A stretch of DNA of 64,000 bases from Chitinophaga agrisoli. Its GTDB lineage: Bacteria > Bacteroidota > Bacteroidia > Chitinophagales > Chitinophagaceae. Numbering within the stretch: position 1 is the stretch's first letter; every line of letters starts with the position of its first letter. The notes under the pieces were generated by a model. The model saw only the letters and a list, made by a program, of their open reading frames with translations. It did not search any database and was not told the origin of the DNA. The stretch covers positions 2,358,327 through 2,422,326 of the forward strand of contig NZ_VUOC01000004.1 of the NCBI RefSeq assembly GCF_008386695.1, in the 5' to 3' direction. Positions 1-8,976 of this stretch are shown in pieces. The position numbers and the translations under genes were made by a program.

Positions 1-63
1 GAGGCCGATGATAAACGTGACAGAGCCTAGCAGGTAAATGACAGATAACACGCTGATGGACAT
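1..63 (-). CDS. pntB: NAD(P) transhydrogenase beta subunit, N-terminal fragment
   Basis: The minus strand from the ATG at 61-63 reads MSISVLSVIYLLGSVTFIIG and runs off the window edge after 21 codons. It begins 3 bases after the stop of the small alpha subunit. The hydrophobic start fits the first membrane helix of PntB, the subunit that carries the NADP(H) site and most of the proton channel. The identification rests mainly on position after pntAA and pntAB, because only the first residues are visible. Confidence 0.75.
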   Translation of the reverse strand, partial: MSISVLSVIYLLGSVTFIIGL

Positions 64-66
64 ATC

Positions 67-375
67 TTATTTTTTAGATTTAAACATTTCCAGCATCCGG
101 TCCGTTACTACAAACCCGCCCACTACGTTTAGCGTTCCCAGTATCACCGCCAGGAAGCCCAGTATCAGGGCCAGGTAGTTATCCGCATCCGCCTCGCCCA
201 TCACAATGATAGCGCCAATGATCACTACCCCATGAATAGCATTAGCGCCACTCATAAGCGGCGTATGCAGTACGGAAGGCACCCGGGAAATAACCTCTAT
301 ACCCAGGAAAACGGACAGGATCACGATATAGATCAATTCTATGTGCTGGTGAATGAAGGAAAGGATGGAAGCCAT
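67..375 (-). CDS. pntAB: NAD(P) transhydrogenase alpha subunit 2 (membrane part)
   Basis: A 102-residue protein with about three hydrophobic segments and the motif SGANAIHGVVIIGA, typical of the 4TM membrane portion of the proton-pumping transhydrogenase alpha chain. In E. coli this segment is fused to the NAD-binding domain. Here it is separate, as in the three-gene PntAA/PntAB/PntB arrangement known from Rhodospirillum. I chose the ATG at 373-375; a longer reading to 393 would start at TTG. It sits 60 bases after pntAA and 3 bases before pntB, so the three genes form an operon. It forms part of the proton path in the inner membrane. Confidence 0.85.
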   Translation of the reverse strand: MASILSFIHQHIELIYIVILSVFLGIEVISRVPSVLHTPLMSGANAIHGVVIIGAIIVMGEADADNYLALILGFLAVILGTLNVVGGFVVTDRMLEMFKSKK

Positions 376-435
376 GTAATAACGGATTATCAATTACGAA
401 TGATGGATGTTCAATATTTAATGGTAGCGATGTGT

Positions 436-1566
436 TCACACTGCCGCAACGCCCAGGGCTTTTACCCTTTCATTGGTAACAGCGCCATTATGCGTGATGC
501 AGGCGCCCTGCACAATATCATCCTCAAAGTCCGGCGTGGCCTGGCCATTACGGATAACCAGCTGCAGGAAATTGAACATATTACGGGCATACAGCTTACT
601 GGCATCTGCCGGCATAGCAGCCGCCAGGTTGGAATTACCTATAATGGTAATGCCATTATGTTGTATGGTAGTATCGTTTTGCGTTTGTGCGGTATTACCG
701 CCGGTCGCCGCTGCGAGGTCAACTATCACGGAGCCGGGGCGCATCTTATCCAGCATGGCGTCTGTGATCAGCACGGGGGCTTTTTTGCCAGGGATCTGGG
801 CAGTGGTGATCACAATATCGGCTTTGACGGCGCTTTCTGCAATCCTGGCCTCCTGCCGCTGTTTGTATTCCGGCGTTTGTTCTACCGCGTAGCCACCGGC
901 AGCGGAGGCATCTGCAGCGCCTTCTACCTCTACAAAGCGGGCGCCCAGGCTCATCACCTCCTCCTTTACGGCAGGGCGGGTATCAAATACTTCCACTACA
1001 GCGCCCAGGCGGCGTGCGGTGGCTACCGCCTGTAAACCGGCTACGCCAGCGCCTAATATCAGCACTTTGGCGGGGGCTATACTGCCCGCTGCGGTCATGA
1101 ACATGGGGAAATAACGGCTATAGGTATACGCCGCCAGCAATACGGCCTTATAACCGGCTATATTGGCCTGGGAGCTTAATACATCCATGCTTTGGGCACG
1201 GGTGGTGCGGGGAATACTGTCGAGGCTGAAGAGGGTAAGCTTACGTGCGGCCGCTTCCTGTATAAGGCCGGCATTGTACAGCGGCTGGTAGATGCCGGCC
1301 AGCATTTTTCCCTCCGGAATGGTTTCCCACAACGGGGAAGCCGGTAAATGCATGCTTAACAGCAGGTTGGCCTCCTGTATGATGTCTGCTGCGGGTTTTA
1401 TGATAGCGCCTGCCTGGGTGTAGGCTTCATCGGGGTAAAAGGCAAGCGCGCCGGCGCCGGGTTCCACCCAAACGGTCACAGATTGCTGGATAAGCTGTTT
1501 CACTACTTCCGGTACTAAAGAAACACGATGTTCGCCTGTTTTTTCTTTGAGGACGCCTGCAATCAT
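436..1566 (-). CDS. pntAA: NAD(P) transhydrogenase alpha subunit 1 (NAD-binding)
   Basis: A 376-residue soluble domain I of proton-translocating transhydrogenase. It binds NAD(H) and passes hydride to NADP+ on PntB, driven by proton motive force. The N-terminus (IAGVLKEKTGEHRVSLVPE) is the alanine dehydrogenase/PNT fold start. The Rossmann motif GAGVAGLQA lies near residue 170, followed by VEVFDTRPAVKEEV and then the TTAQIPGKKAPVLI segment conserved in this family. It lacks the C-terminal membrane helices, which are encoded by the next gene. First gene of the pnt operon. The 106 bases upstream show no clear TAnnTTTG promoter. Confidence 0.93.
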   Translation of the reverse strand: MIAGVLKEKTGEHRVSLVPEVVKQLIQQSVTVWVEPGAGALAFYPDEAYTQAGAIIKPAADIIQEANLLLSMHLPASPLWETIPEGKMLAGIYQPLYNAGLIQEAAARKLTLFSLDSIPRTTRAQSMDVLSSQANIAGYKAVLLAAYTYSRYFPMFMTAAGSIAPAKVLILGAGVAGLQAVATARRLGAVVEVFDTRPAVKEEVMSLGARFVEVEGAADASAAGGYAVEQTPEYKQRQEARIAESAVKADIVITTAQIPGKKAPVLITDAMLDKMRPGSVIVDLAAATGGNTAQTQNDTTIQHNGITIIGNSNLAAAMPADASKLYARNMFNFLQLVIRNGQATPDFEDDIVQGACITHNGAVTNERVKALGVAAV

Positions 1567-1672
1567 AACGAGTGATTAGGAGTTGATGGAAATCGATAGT
1601 GGAATATAAAGAAAAAATGGCAGATGAGGAAACAGGGAGGGTTAAATTTGGAGGGAGGGGTGGAATTTTTTA

Positions 1673-2074
1673 TTACGGCGCGGCTCTTTTATTGGCTAAT
1701 TTTTTAGTGAGCTCTTCTAATCTCGTGAACCTGACTGCTTGCTTTTGCGCTAACAGCCGTTGCTTTTCACACTCAGGGATATTAGGGTCTTTTAACAGCT
1801 GCTCTATTTCATGCAACAATTCATCTGTTGATCTTGCAATCTCCCAATTCCGCATGGCGTTTTTGGCCTGATTAACGGCAAACCGCCACAGGAATGATAT
1901 CGCCACCGTAATGGATGGCGCAGCAATCACTAACCAGGACTTTATCGGGTAACTATCAGGAAGGTTACGTGCAAGCAGTACGAGAACGGTACCTCCGCTT
2001 ACGCCTGCAAAATTGGAATGCCCTACTGGCCTTCCTTTATAGGATGGTTGGTTGGATTTTGCCAATGGATGCAA
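1673..2074 (-). CDS. Small two-helix membrane protein with coiled-coil tail, unknown
   Basis: About 133 residues. Two hydrophobic segments (roughly residues 24-38 and 45-64) contain SGGTVLVLLARNLPD and KSWLVIAAPSITVAISFLWR. A charged helical tail follows (NAMRNWEIARSTDELLHEIE onward) and looks like a coiled coil. The frame has no ATG start: TAA stands directly before a TTG at 2074, so TTG initiation or translational coupling to the gene 18 bases upstream is needed. The GG-containing helix pair recalls the two-helix domain described next to TRADD-N modules in bacterial conflict systems (CyanoTRADDas_TM in Pfam). That match is from memory and uncertain. No effector domain is visible. Confidence 0.6.
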   Translation of the reverse strand: MHPLAKSNQPSYKGRPVGHSNFAGVSGGTVLVLLARNLPDSYPIKSWLVIAAPSITVAISFLWRFAVNQAKNAMRNWEIARSTDELLHEIEQLLKDPNIPECEKQRLLAQKQAVRFTRLEELTKKLANKRAAP

Positions 2075-2092
2075 TTATGGTTACATTAAACT

Positions 2093-2299
2093 TTAGTCTT
2101 CCAATAAGATATCGAGCGCACGGATCACTTTTGCTGCGCTGTTCTTTTTTCTGAAATCTAATTCTACTATTTCACCGGATTTACTTTGGAGCCTGAGTTT
2201 ACGGTAGTTCCGTATGGCATCGAAGATGATGGGATACAATGGACTAAAGAAGGCAATACCTGCAATTATGGCAATGATAGTTGTTATAGTTGCTGACAT
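2093..2299 (-). CDS. 68-residue single-pass membrane protein, unknown
   Basis: It starts at an ATG (2297-2299). One N-terminal hydrophobic helix (residues about 4-28) is followed by a short soluble part with IVELDFRKKNSAAKVIRALD. It lies 18 bases upstream of the 133-residue membrane protein in the same frame, with stop codons between, so the two are probably co-transcribed. A 7-base inverted repeat (GCTAAAA/TTTTAGC, 2300-2322) abuts the start codon. I do not recognise the family. Small helix-plus-strand proteins of this shape occur as constant partners in predicted conflict systems, but nothing here proves that. Confidence 0.6.
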   Translation of the reverse strand: MSATITTIIAIIAGIAFFSPLYPIIFDAIRNYRKLRLQSKSGEIVELDFRKKNSAAKVIRALDILLED

Positions 2300-2322
2300 G
2301 CTAAAATATTGTTTGTTTTAGC
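2300..2322 (-). repeat. Inverted repeat abutting a start codon
   Basis: GCTAAAA at 2300-2306 and TTTTAGC at 2316-2322 form a 7-bp stem with a 9-base loop. On the minus strand it would sit immediately before the ATG of the 68-residue gene. It could be an operator or a hairpin masking the ribosome binding region; neither is shown. Confidence 0.4.
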
Positions 2323-2389
2323 AAGTTAATGTGTTTTAGCGATACAATAAAAAAATGTTTTACAGATCGTTGTCCTCTATAAACACCTG

Positions 2390-3736
2390 CTATTTATTAG
2401 CGCCAATCCTGTCTGCCATGACCGCGGCCTGCTGGAGTATAGCCGGTACCGCTACCCCGCTCAGATAATTACCGCTGATATAAATACCAGGGAATTGCCG
2501 CTCCATATTTTGTACTGCTTCGCGTACCCGTTGATGACCGGTATTCAGTTGCGGGATGGCCTTTTCCCAACGGCTAAAACGCTGCAGCACGGGAGGCTGC
2601 CGGATCTGTAACAATACTTTGAGCTCATCCAGGATCTGTTGCTGCAAAGCGCTATCGTCCATCTCATCAAAGAAATGCTCCTGTTGCACACCGCCGGTAA
2701 ACACGGTGAGCAGCACTTTACCCTCTGGTGCGGAGGAAGGGAAGATAGCGGTATTACAAATAGCGCCCAGGAAATGTAACTGCGCCGCATGCGGCACCAG
2801 GAAACCAAAACCTTCCGGCAGCTGCTGTACCGCTGTACGTTCAAAACCCAGATGTAATACGCCCATACGCGGATAGTATACCTGTTGCAATGCGTTGGCC
2901 GCCTGAGGGGCTAATTCCTGCAAAGCATTGGCAGCAGCGTATGCGGGGGTAGTGAACAGCACACGGTTCACATTCGTGTATTGTGTTTGCCCATCTTCTT
3001 CATACTGTACCATATAACCTTCCGCACCTCGCACGACGCCGGTAACCCGGCAGTTATACCGTACAGGCGTGTTCAGCAGCTCCTGCAGGCGTTTCACCAG
3101 CGCTTCATTACCACCGCGAAGCGCAATGATCTTGCGGCCGCCCATTACGCCCTTGTTCTTCATTAATCCTTTGGTAACGCTGCCATATTCCTGTTCCCAG
3201 CGGGGCAGAAAAGGCATCACTTCCTGTACGGACAAGCGCGCAGGATCGCCGGCATAGATGCCGGAGAGTATAGGATCAAAAAGATAATCACATATTTCGC
3301 GGTTAAACCGGCGTTGTACAAAACTGGCTACAGATTCTTCACCGCTCGCGGGCCTGGCAGCGCGGAACCGCTCTGTAAATAGCCGCCATTTGGCAGCGCC
3401 GCTTAAGTAGGGAGAAGATAATATTTTGCCGGGATGCGGGGAAACGGGGTGTAAGCTGCCGTTACGCACCAGGAAGCGGTTTTTACCGGCCGCTGTGGCT
3501 TCCATTATTTCCTGCTCCAGCCCTATTTCTTTGAGAAAGGCCAGTGTAGCTGGTGTAGCGCCTATGGAATTGGGGCCTGCATCCAGCGTAAAACCATCCT
3601 GCTGCACAGAACGTACTACGCCACCGGTTGCCGGTCCTGCTTCCATTAACAGGTAAGGGATATTCCTTTTTTGCAGTTCGTATGCAATGCTTAAACCGGC
3701 GATACCGCCGCCGGCAATAAGGATGGTATTATTCAT
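2390..3736 (-). CDS. hemG: Protoporphyrinogen oxidase, HemY type
   Basis: A 448-residue FAD protein that oxidises protoporphyrinogen IX (or coproporphyrinogen III) with O2. The N-terminal dinucleotide motif GGGIAGLSIAYELQKR is present, then the flavin-oxidase region DAGPNSIGATPATLAFL. The C-terminus has GIYISGNYLSGVAVPAIL, matching the FAD-contacting end of HemY-type enzymes. Length is normal for the family. It follows hemH by 30 bases and is probably co-transcribed with it, divergent from the other hem genes. Whether the substrate is copro- or protoporphyrinogen cannot be read from sequence alone; the presence of HemF and a standard HemH suggests the protoporphyrin route. Confidence 0.92.
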   Translation of the reverse strand: MNNTILIAGGGIAGLSIAYELQKRNIPYLLMEAGPATGGVVRSVQQDGFTLDAGPNSIGATPATLAFLKEIGLEQEIMEATAAGKNRFLVRNGSLHPVSPHPGKILSSPYLSGAAKWRLFTERFRAARPASGEESVASFVQRRFNREICDYLFDPILSGIYAGDPARLSVQEVMPFLPRWEQEYGSVTKGLMKNKGVMGGRKIIALRGGNEALVKRLQELLNTPVRYNCRVTGVVRGAEGYMVQYEEDGQTQYTNVNRVLFTTPAYAAANALQELAPQAANALQQVYYPRMGVLHLGFERTAVQQLPEGFGFLVPHAAQLHFLGAICNTAIFPSSAPEGKVLLTVFTGGVQQEHFFDEMDDSALQQQILDELKVLLQIRQPPVLQRFSRWEKAIPQLNTGHQRVREAVQNMERQFPGIYISGNYLSGVAVPAILQQAAVMADRIGANK

Positions 3737-3766
3737 AGAACACTCTTTTTTGGTATTTGCAGCCGG

Positions 3767-4804
3767 CTATTGTTTAGCGGCCATATCTGTGCACCACTTT
3801 ACCACCGCCTCTACCCATAGCGGGTGTATATTCAGGCAGGGGATCAGCGTAAAATTATCGCCACCGCTGTTGATGAACAAATCTTTGCCTTCTACCCCTA
3901 TCTCCTCCAGTGTTTCCAGGCAATCAGATACAAAAGCCGGACAAACTATCAGCAGTTTTTTCTTACCTTCTTTTGGCAGCTCTTCCAAACGCGTAACGGT
4001 GTATGGCAGCAGCCATTCATCACGGCCCAGGCGGGACTGGAACGATACACTCCACTTATCCGCCGGCAGCTGCAGTTTGGCAGCTACCAATTCCGAGGTG
4101 TTGATCACCTGGTGACGGTAGCAGAAATCGTGGGCCGGCGATTTTACGTGGCAGCAGTCATTTACCTGCAGACAATGTTTGCCTGTGATGTCTGTCTTAC
4201 GTACATGCCTGGCCGGTATTCCATGGTAACTGAAGAGCACATGATCAAAATCCTGCTGCAGGTAGGGCCGCATGCTTTCTGCAACGGCGTCGATATAATC
4301 AGGCGCATTATAAAAAGGCGGGATAACGGAGAGCTTAAAGCCGTATCCTTTTTTATAGTATATCTCTTTGGCGTATTCCACAGCCGTTTCGTAAGACGAC
4401 ATGGCGTAGTGCGGATACAAAGGAAACAGGATCACCTCCTTTAACTGGGGATTTTGCCGGAGCAGCTTATCGTATGCTTCCGCGGGCGAAGGATTGCCAT
4501 AACGCATGGCTATTTCCACCGGCATCTGCAGATCATGCTGTATGGCTTTTTCCAGCTGTTTTGTCAATACGATGAGCGGAGAGCCATCCTCCCACCAGAT
4601 AGAACGGTAAGCTTCTGCCGATTTAGGCGCGCGGCGCGGCACAATGAGCTTTGTAACCAACAGCCAGCGTATCAAATAAGGTTTATCAATTACCCGCTTA
4701 TCCATAAGGAACTCATTCAGGTAACGTTGTACATCCGGAACGGCCGTAGAGTCAGGCGATCCAAGGTTCATCAGAACCACTCCTACATCAGATCTTGCTT
4801 CCAT
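3767..4804 (-). CDS. hemH: Ferrochelatase
   Basis: Inserts Fe2+ into protoporphyrin IX, the last heme step. The 345-residue reading begins MEARSDVGVVLMNLGSPDS, the usual ferrochelatase start. The catalytic His lies in LFSYHGIPARHV and the acidic metal/proton residues in CLETLEEIG. I chose the ATG at 4802-4804 over one at 4855 because a TACTTTTG promoter box (4822-4829) lies between them and the extra 17 residues do not resemble the family. First gene of the hemHG pair, divergent from hemA across about 250 bases. Confidence 0.95.
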   Translation of the reverse strand: MEARSDVGVVLMNLGSPDSTAVPDVQRYLNEFLMDKRVIDKPYLIRWLLVTKLIVPRRAPKSAEAYRSIWWEDGSPLIVLTKQLEKAIQHDLQMPVEIAMRYGNPSPAEAYDKLLRQNPQLKEVILFPLYPHYAMSSYETAVEYAKEIYYKKGYGFKLSVIPPFYNAPDYIDAVAESMRPYLQQDFDHVLFSYHGIPARHVRKTDITGKHCLQVNDCCHVKSPAHDFCYRHQVINTSELVAAKLQLPADKWSVSFQSRLGRDEWLLPYTVTRLEELPKEGKKKLLIVCPAFVSDCLETLEEIGVEGKDLFINSGGDNFTLIPCLNIHPLWVEAVVKWCTDMAAKQ

Positions 4805-4821
4805 TTTATCAGAAATTGTTG

Positions 4822-4829
4822 CAAAAGTA
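4822..4829 (-). promoter_or_regulatory. Bacteroidota -7 box for hemH
   Basis: Minus-strand TACTTTTG matches the TAnnTTTG consensus of the Bacteroidota primary sigma factor. It lies 17 bases before the chosen hemH start and argues for that start. No clear TTTG -33 box was seen. Confidence 0.55.
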
Positions 4830-5053
4830 ACGGTTCTTTCAGGGGAATGACACATAAAATGTCATACAATTGTTAGAATAGTGTTGTCTGCAAACCTGAT
4901 AAAAATCATCTTTTACGCGTTAGTGCGCGTGTATTTTGTGATTGTCTGTCCTGCGATTGTCATAAACGCCATAAATGACACAGTAATGACAGCTTAAAGC
5001 CTTTTCTTCAGCGTATGCCAGTATTTTTGCAGCCGGAAGCTTATAAAGATAAA

Positions 5054-6307
5054 ATGCACGGCGCGTATTCAAAAGATATTACCAATTTCCACAGCATTGG
5101 TATCAACTACAAAAAAACGGATGCTGCTATCAGGGGGTTATTTGCCATTAGTGAGGCACAATACCAGCAAGTCCTGGAGCAGGCGAAGGCTGCGCACCTG
5201 GAAGACCTTTTCGTACTTTCTACCTGTAACAGAACGGAGATATATGGTTTTGCACCAGATGCCCAGCAGTTGATGGACCTGTTGTGCGAGGTCACCAATG
5301 GTGATCCCAACCTTTTTGCGCAGCTGGCGTATATGCGCTCCGGCGAAGAAGCGGTGAAACATCTTTACCAGGTAAGCACGGGCCTGGACTCCCAGATATT
5401 AGGCGACTATGAGATAGTGGGGCAGATCCGGAACGCTTCCCGGTTTTCAAAGAACCAGGGTAGTTTGGGCGGTTTCCTGGAAAGGCTGGTGAACAGCGTG
5501 GTACAGGTTTCCAAATTGATCAAGAATGAAACTGGCCTGAGCGCCGGCACCGTTTCTGTAGCGTTTGCCACTATCCGTTTACTGGAAAAACGCGTACCGG
5601 ATATAAAGAATAAAAAGATACTGTTGTTTGGTGTAGGCAAGATAGGCCGCAACACCTGCAAGAATATAATGGAATACCTGTGCGCAAAGGATATTACGCT
5701 TATTAACCGCACCGCCGCTGTAGCAGAAGAATTTGCGGGCCTGCACGGGTTAAGGGCAGCCCCCTACGAAACGCTGGAGGCGGAACTGCAGCGGGCAGAT
5801 ATTATACTGGTGGCCTCCAATGCGCCACAACCTACCGTACTAGCGTCCCATTTACAAAATAGCGGTCCCAAACTGGTGATCGATCTTTCCATCCCCTTTA
5901 ATGTAGAGCAGGCAGTAGGCGAACTGCCCGGTATTGAGCTGGTGAATGTAGACGAGCTCTCCAAAGTGCAGGATGAGACCTTGCAGATGCGCCTGCAGGA
6001 AGTGCCCAAAGCAATGGAGATCATTGAGGAGCACATGGCAGAATTCCTGTACTGGTACAAGATGCGTAAACATGCGGTGGTATTGAAGGCAGTAAAGGAT
6101 AAACTGACGGAGATCCACACGCGCGAGATACAGCAGCAGAAAAATAGCGATCACTACGAGCTGGAAGATATGGAGGAAGTCTCTTCCCGCATCATACAGA
6201 AGATGATCAATCTAATGGCGGGGAAGGTGCGTAAGGAAAGTGATAAAAGCGATCAGTACATTGCCATGATCAACGACATTTTTGAGACCGGCATTAACCA
6301 GGATTAA
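5054..6307 (+). CDS. hemA: Glutamyl-tRNA reductase
   Basis: First committed step of C5 tetrapyrrole synthesis: it reduces Glu-tRNA(Glu) to glutamate-1-semialdehyde using NADPH. The active-site cysteine is in LSTCNRTEIYGF. SIGINYKKTDAAIRG marks the N-terminal catalytic domain. SAGTVSVAFATIRLLEKR is followed by the NADPH motif GVGKIGRNTCKNI, and a helical dimerisation region closes the protein. The ATG at 5054 gives 417 residues, a normal length; an upstream ATG at 5015 would add 13 unconserved residues. hemC follows after 7 bases, so this gene heads the plus-strand hem operon. Confidence 0.95.
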   Translation: MHGAYSKDITNFHSIGINYKKTDAAIRGLFAISEAQYQQVLEQAKAAHLEDLFVLSTCNRTEIYGFAPDAQQLMDLLCEVTNGDPNLFAQLAYMRSGEEAVKHLYQVSTGLDSQILGDYEIVGQIRNASRFSKNQGSLGGFLERLVNSVVQVSKLIKNETGLSAGTVSVAFATIRLLEKRVPDIKNKKILLFGVGKIGRNTCKNIMEYLCAKDITLINRTAAVAEEFAGLHGLRAAPYETLEAELQRADIILVASNAPQPTVLASHLQNSGPKLVIDLSIPFNVEQAVGELPGIELVNVDELSKVQDETLQMRLQEVPKAMEIIEEHMAEFLYWYKMRKHAVVLKAVKDKLTEIHTREIQQQKNSDHYELEDMEEVSSRIIQKMINLMAGKVRKESDKSDQYIAMINDIFETGINQD

Positions 6308-6314
6308 TACATTC

Positions 6315-7238
6315 ATGCAAAAAGAAATACGGATAGGCACCCGGGAAAGCCAGCTGGCCTTATGGCAGGCAAACCTGGTAAAGGACCTGCTTACAGCCCA
6401 GGGTTACGCACCGGTACTGGTGCCCATTAAAAGCGAAGGAGATATAGACCTGGTCACTCCCTTGTACGAAATAGGCGTACAGGGTATCTTCACCAAAACA
6501 CTGGACATTGCCCTGCTGAGCGGCCGCATAGATATTGCGGTGCATTCCCTTAAAGACGTACCTACCCAATTACCAAAAAATATTATACAGGCCGCCGTAC
6601 TGGAAAGAGGCCCCGTAAAGGACCTGCTGGTATACCAACAGGATACCGCTTTCCTGGACAAGCCCGGCTATATTGCCAATATAGGCACCAGCAGCCTGCG
6701 GCGCAAAGCCCAGTGGCTGCGCCGGTATCCGCAGCACCAGATCCATAACCTGCGTGGCAATGTGAATACCCGCCTGCAAAAGCTGGCCTCCGAACTATGG
6801 GACGCCGCCATTTTTGCTGCGGCCGGCCTGGAAAGGATACACCTGCGGCCAACGAACTCCGTGATACTGGACTGGATGCTGCCTGCCCCCGCACAGGGCG
6901 CCGTAGTAGCCGTATGCCGGGAAGATGACGCATTTTGCCGGGAAGCCTGCGCCCCGCTGCACCACGCAGCAACCGCACTTTGCACCCAGATAGAAAGAGA
7001 TTTCCTGCGTGTTTTAATGGGCGGTTGCACCACCCCCATCAGCGCTTATGCATATATACAGGAAGGTACACTGCACTTTGCGGGTGAGCTAAGCAGCCTG
7101 GATGGGCAAACCTTCCTGGAAACCGCCCAGCAGCTGCCTGTAGCACAAGCCGGCGATATAGGCAAACAAACAGCCGCAGAAATACTGGCTAAAGGCGGCG
7201 ACAAGATAGTAGCGGCAATACGCAATGCAAAACCATAG
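6315..7238 (+). CDS. hemC: Hydroxymethylbilane synthase (porphobilinogen deaminase)
   Basis: Polymerises four porphobilinogens to hydroxymethylbilane. IRIGTRESQLALWQA is the family start, DIAVHSLKDVPTQLP carries the catalytic Asp region, and the dipyrromethane cofactor cysteine is Cys238 in LMGGCTTPISA. The start at 6315 gives 307 residues; a longer frame beginning at 6282 would run into hemA. The 3' end overlaps hemD by 14 bases, indicating coupled translation. Confidence 0.96.
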   Translation: MQKEIRIGTRESQLALWQANLVKDLLTAQGYAPVLVPIKSEGDIDLVTPLYEIGVQGIFTKTLDIALLSGRIDIAVHSLKDVPTQLPKNIIQAAVLERGPVKDLLVYQQDTAFLDKPGYIANIGTSSLRRKAQWLRRYPQHQIHNLRGNVNTRLQKLASELWDAAIFAAAGLERIHLRPTNSVILDWMLPAPAQGAVVAVCREDDAFCREACAPLHHAATALCTQIERDFLRVLMGGCTTPISAYAYIQEGTLHFAGELSSLDGQTFLETAQQLPVAQAGDIGKQTAAEILAKGGDKIVAAIRNAKP

Positions 7239-7938
7239 GTATCACATATTAAGTACCCGGGAACTTCCCGCCGATCTGCTGTTGGCGGCCACAGAACAGG
7301 GTATGGATATTGAGATACGATCCTTCATACAGGTAACACCTATTGTCAGCGATACGCTGAAAGAAAGGATACAACCGCTTTTGCGGGAACATGTGCATGT
7401 GGTATTTACCAGCGCCAATGCGGTACATGCAGCTGCTGATTATATGGGCGGCTCCTACCCTGCTGAATGGCAGGTGTATTGCCTGGATGGCGCTACCCGG
7501 CACGCCGTGGAGCGGCGCCTGCATACGGACCAGCGCTTTATCACCACTGACACCCATGCGAAAACACTGGCAGCGCAAATAATGGCAAAAGGCAATGTAC
7601 CGGCTGTGGTTTTCTTTTGCGGCAACAAACGCCGCGGCGAACTGCCGGACCTGCTACGGCAACATGGGATTCCGGTAGAGGAGATAGTGGTATATGACAC
7701 TACAGAGGCGCCGGTTGCCGTGGAAAAAACCTATGACGGCATTTTCTTTTTTAGTCCCAGCGCCGTTAGCAGTTTCTTCTCCGTGAATAAACTGCCCCCG
7801 GATACCGTTTGTTTTGCCATTGGCCAAACGACTGCCGGCGCGCTGGAGCCGCTTACCAACAACAGGATCATTGTAAGCACCGGGACCAGTGCCCAACAGA
7901 TGGTGCAAACTGCTATATTTTATTTTAACAACAATTAA
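7225..7938 (+). CDS. hemD: Uroporphyrinogen-III synthase
   Basis: Cyclises hydroxymethylbilane with inversion of ring D. This family has weak sequence conservation. Recognisable parts are VVFTSANAVHAAADYM, the linker strand VVFFCGNKRRGELPDLL, and IFFFSPSAVSSFF followed by CFAIGQTTAGAL. The 237-residue length and placement between hemC (14-base overlap) and hemE (9-base gap) support the call more than any single motif. Confidence 0.9.
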   Translation: MQNHRYHILSTRELPADLLLAATEQGMDIEIRSFIQVTPIVSDTLKERIQPLLREHVHVVFTSANAVHAAADYMGGSYPAEWQVYCLDGATRHAVERRLHTDQRFITTDTHAKTLAAQIMAKGNVPAVVFFCGNKRRGELPDLLRQHGIPVEEIVVYDTTEAPVAVEKTYDGIFFFSPSAVSSFFSVNKLPPDTVCFAIGQTTAGALEPLTNNRIIVSTGTSAQQMVQTAIFYFNNN

Positions 7939-7947
7939 CTGCAACGA

Positions 7948-8973
7948 ATGAGCGCTTTGAAGAATGACTTATTGCTGAAAGCTTTACGCGGAGAAACCAC
8001 CACACGCACCCCAGTATGGATGATGCGCCAGGCCGGCCGTTACCTGCCGGACTATATTAAACTGCGGGAGAAATATTCGTTCTTCGAACGCTGCCAGAAC
8101 CCGGAACTCGCCACTGAGATCACCGTAATGCCGGTGGACCAGGTAGGCGTAGACGCCGCCATTATATTCTCTGATATACTGGTAGTACCGCAAGCGATGG
8201 GACTGGAAGTGCAGCTGATTGAAAAGACAGGCCCTTTTTTGCCTGCCCCTATTAAAAGCGCCGCCGATCTGCAACGTGTGCATGTGCCGGACGTAAAGGA
8301 TACCCTGCATTATGTATTTGACGCACTGCGCCTTACCAAACAAACACTGGCTGGCCGCGTACCGCTTATAGGTTTTGCCGGCGCCCCCTGGACCCTGTTA
8401 TGTTATATGGTGCAGGGCAAAGGCTCTAAAACATTCGATGAGGCCAAAGGCTTCTGCTTCCAGCAACCGGCTGTAGCTCACCAGCTGTTACAGATGCTGA
8501 CAGATACCACTATTGCCTACCTGAAGGAACAAGTGGCGGCGGGCGCTGATTGCGTGCAGATCTTTGATTCCTGGGGCGGTTTGTTAAGCCCGGAAGATTT
8601 TGAAAATTTCTCCCTCCAATATATCAGGCAGATCGTAGCTGCGCTGAAAGGCATAGCCCCCGTGATCGTTTTTGCCAAAGGCGCCTGGTTTGCGCTGGAA
8701 GAAATGGCCGCTACCGGCGCTAACGGATTAGGCATTGACTGGTGCATAAAGGCCGATAAAGCACGCGCTTTTGCAGGGCCTGATGTTACGCTGCAGGGCA
8801 ATTTTGACCCCGCTAAGCTGCTGCTGCCCATACCGGAGATAGAAAAGGCGGTGAAGACCATGCTGCAATCCTTTGGCGGCCAGCGGTACATTGCCAACCT
8901 GGGCCACGGCATATTGCCGAATATACCGGTAGACCATGCCAGGGCCTTTGTGGACACCGTAAAGAACCATTAA
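7948..8973 (+). CDS. hemE: Uroporphyrinogen decarboxylase
   Basis: Decarboxylates the four acetate side chains of uroporphyrinogen III to give coproporphyrinogen III. The signature [15 protein letters not shown] is near residue 22-36. [28 protein letters not shown] and the C-terminal [11 protein letters not shown] (substrate-binding His) are all present. 341 residues is a full-length enzyme. It is 9 bases after hemD and 3 bases before hemF. Confidence 0.97.
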   Translation: MSALKNDLLLKALRGETTTRTPVWMMRQAGRYLPDYIKLREKYSFFERCQNPELATEITVMPVDQVGVDAAIIFSDILVVPQAMGLEVQLIEKTGPFLPAPIKSAADLQRVHVPDVKDTLHYVFDALRLTKQTLAGRVPLIGFAGAPWTLLCYMVQGKGSKTFDEAKGFCFQQPAVAHQLLQMLTDTTIAYLKEQVAAGADCVQIFDSWGGLLSPEDFENFSLQYIRQIVAALKGIAPVIVFAKGAWFALEEMAATGANGLGIDWCIKADKARAFAGPDVTLQGNFDPAKLLLPIPEIEKAVKTMLQSFGGQRYIANLGHGILPNIPVDHARAFVDTVKNH

Positions 8974-8976
8974 CCC

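Noticed and set aside
232-1035. 267-residue open frame on the plus strand
   Set aside because: It lies antisense to pntAA and pntAB, with Cys/His/Gly-rich sequence and no family resemblance; the minus-strand genes are certain.
4805-4855. Longer hemH reading from the ATG at 4855
   Set aside because: The extra 17 residues do not match ferrochelatases and a promoter box lies inside the segment.
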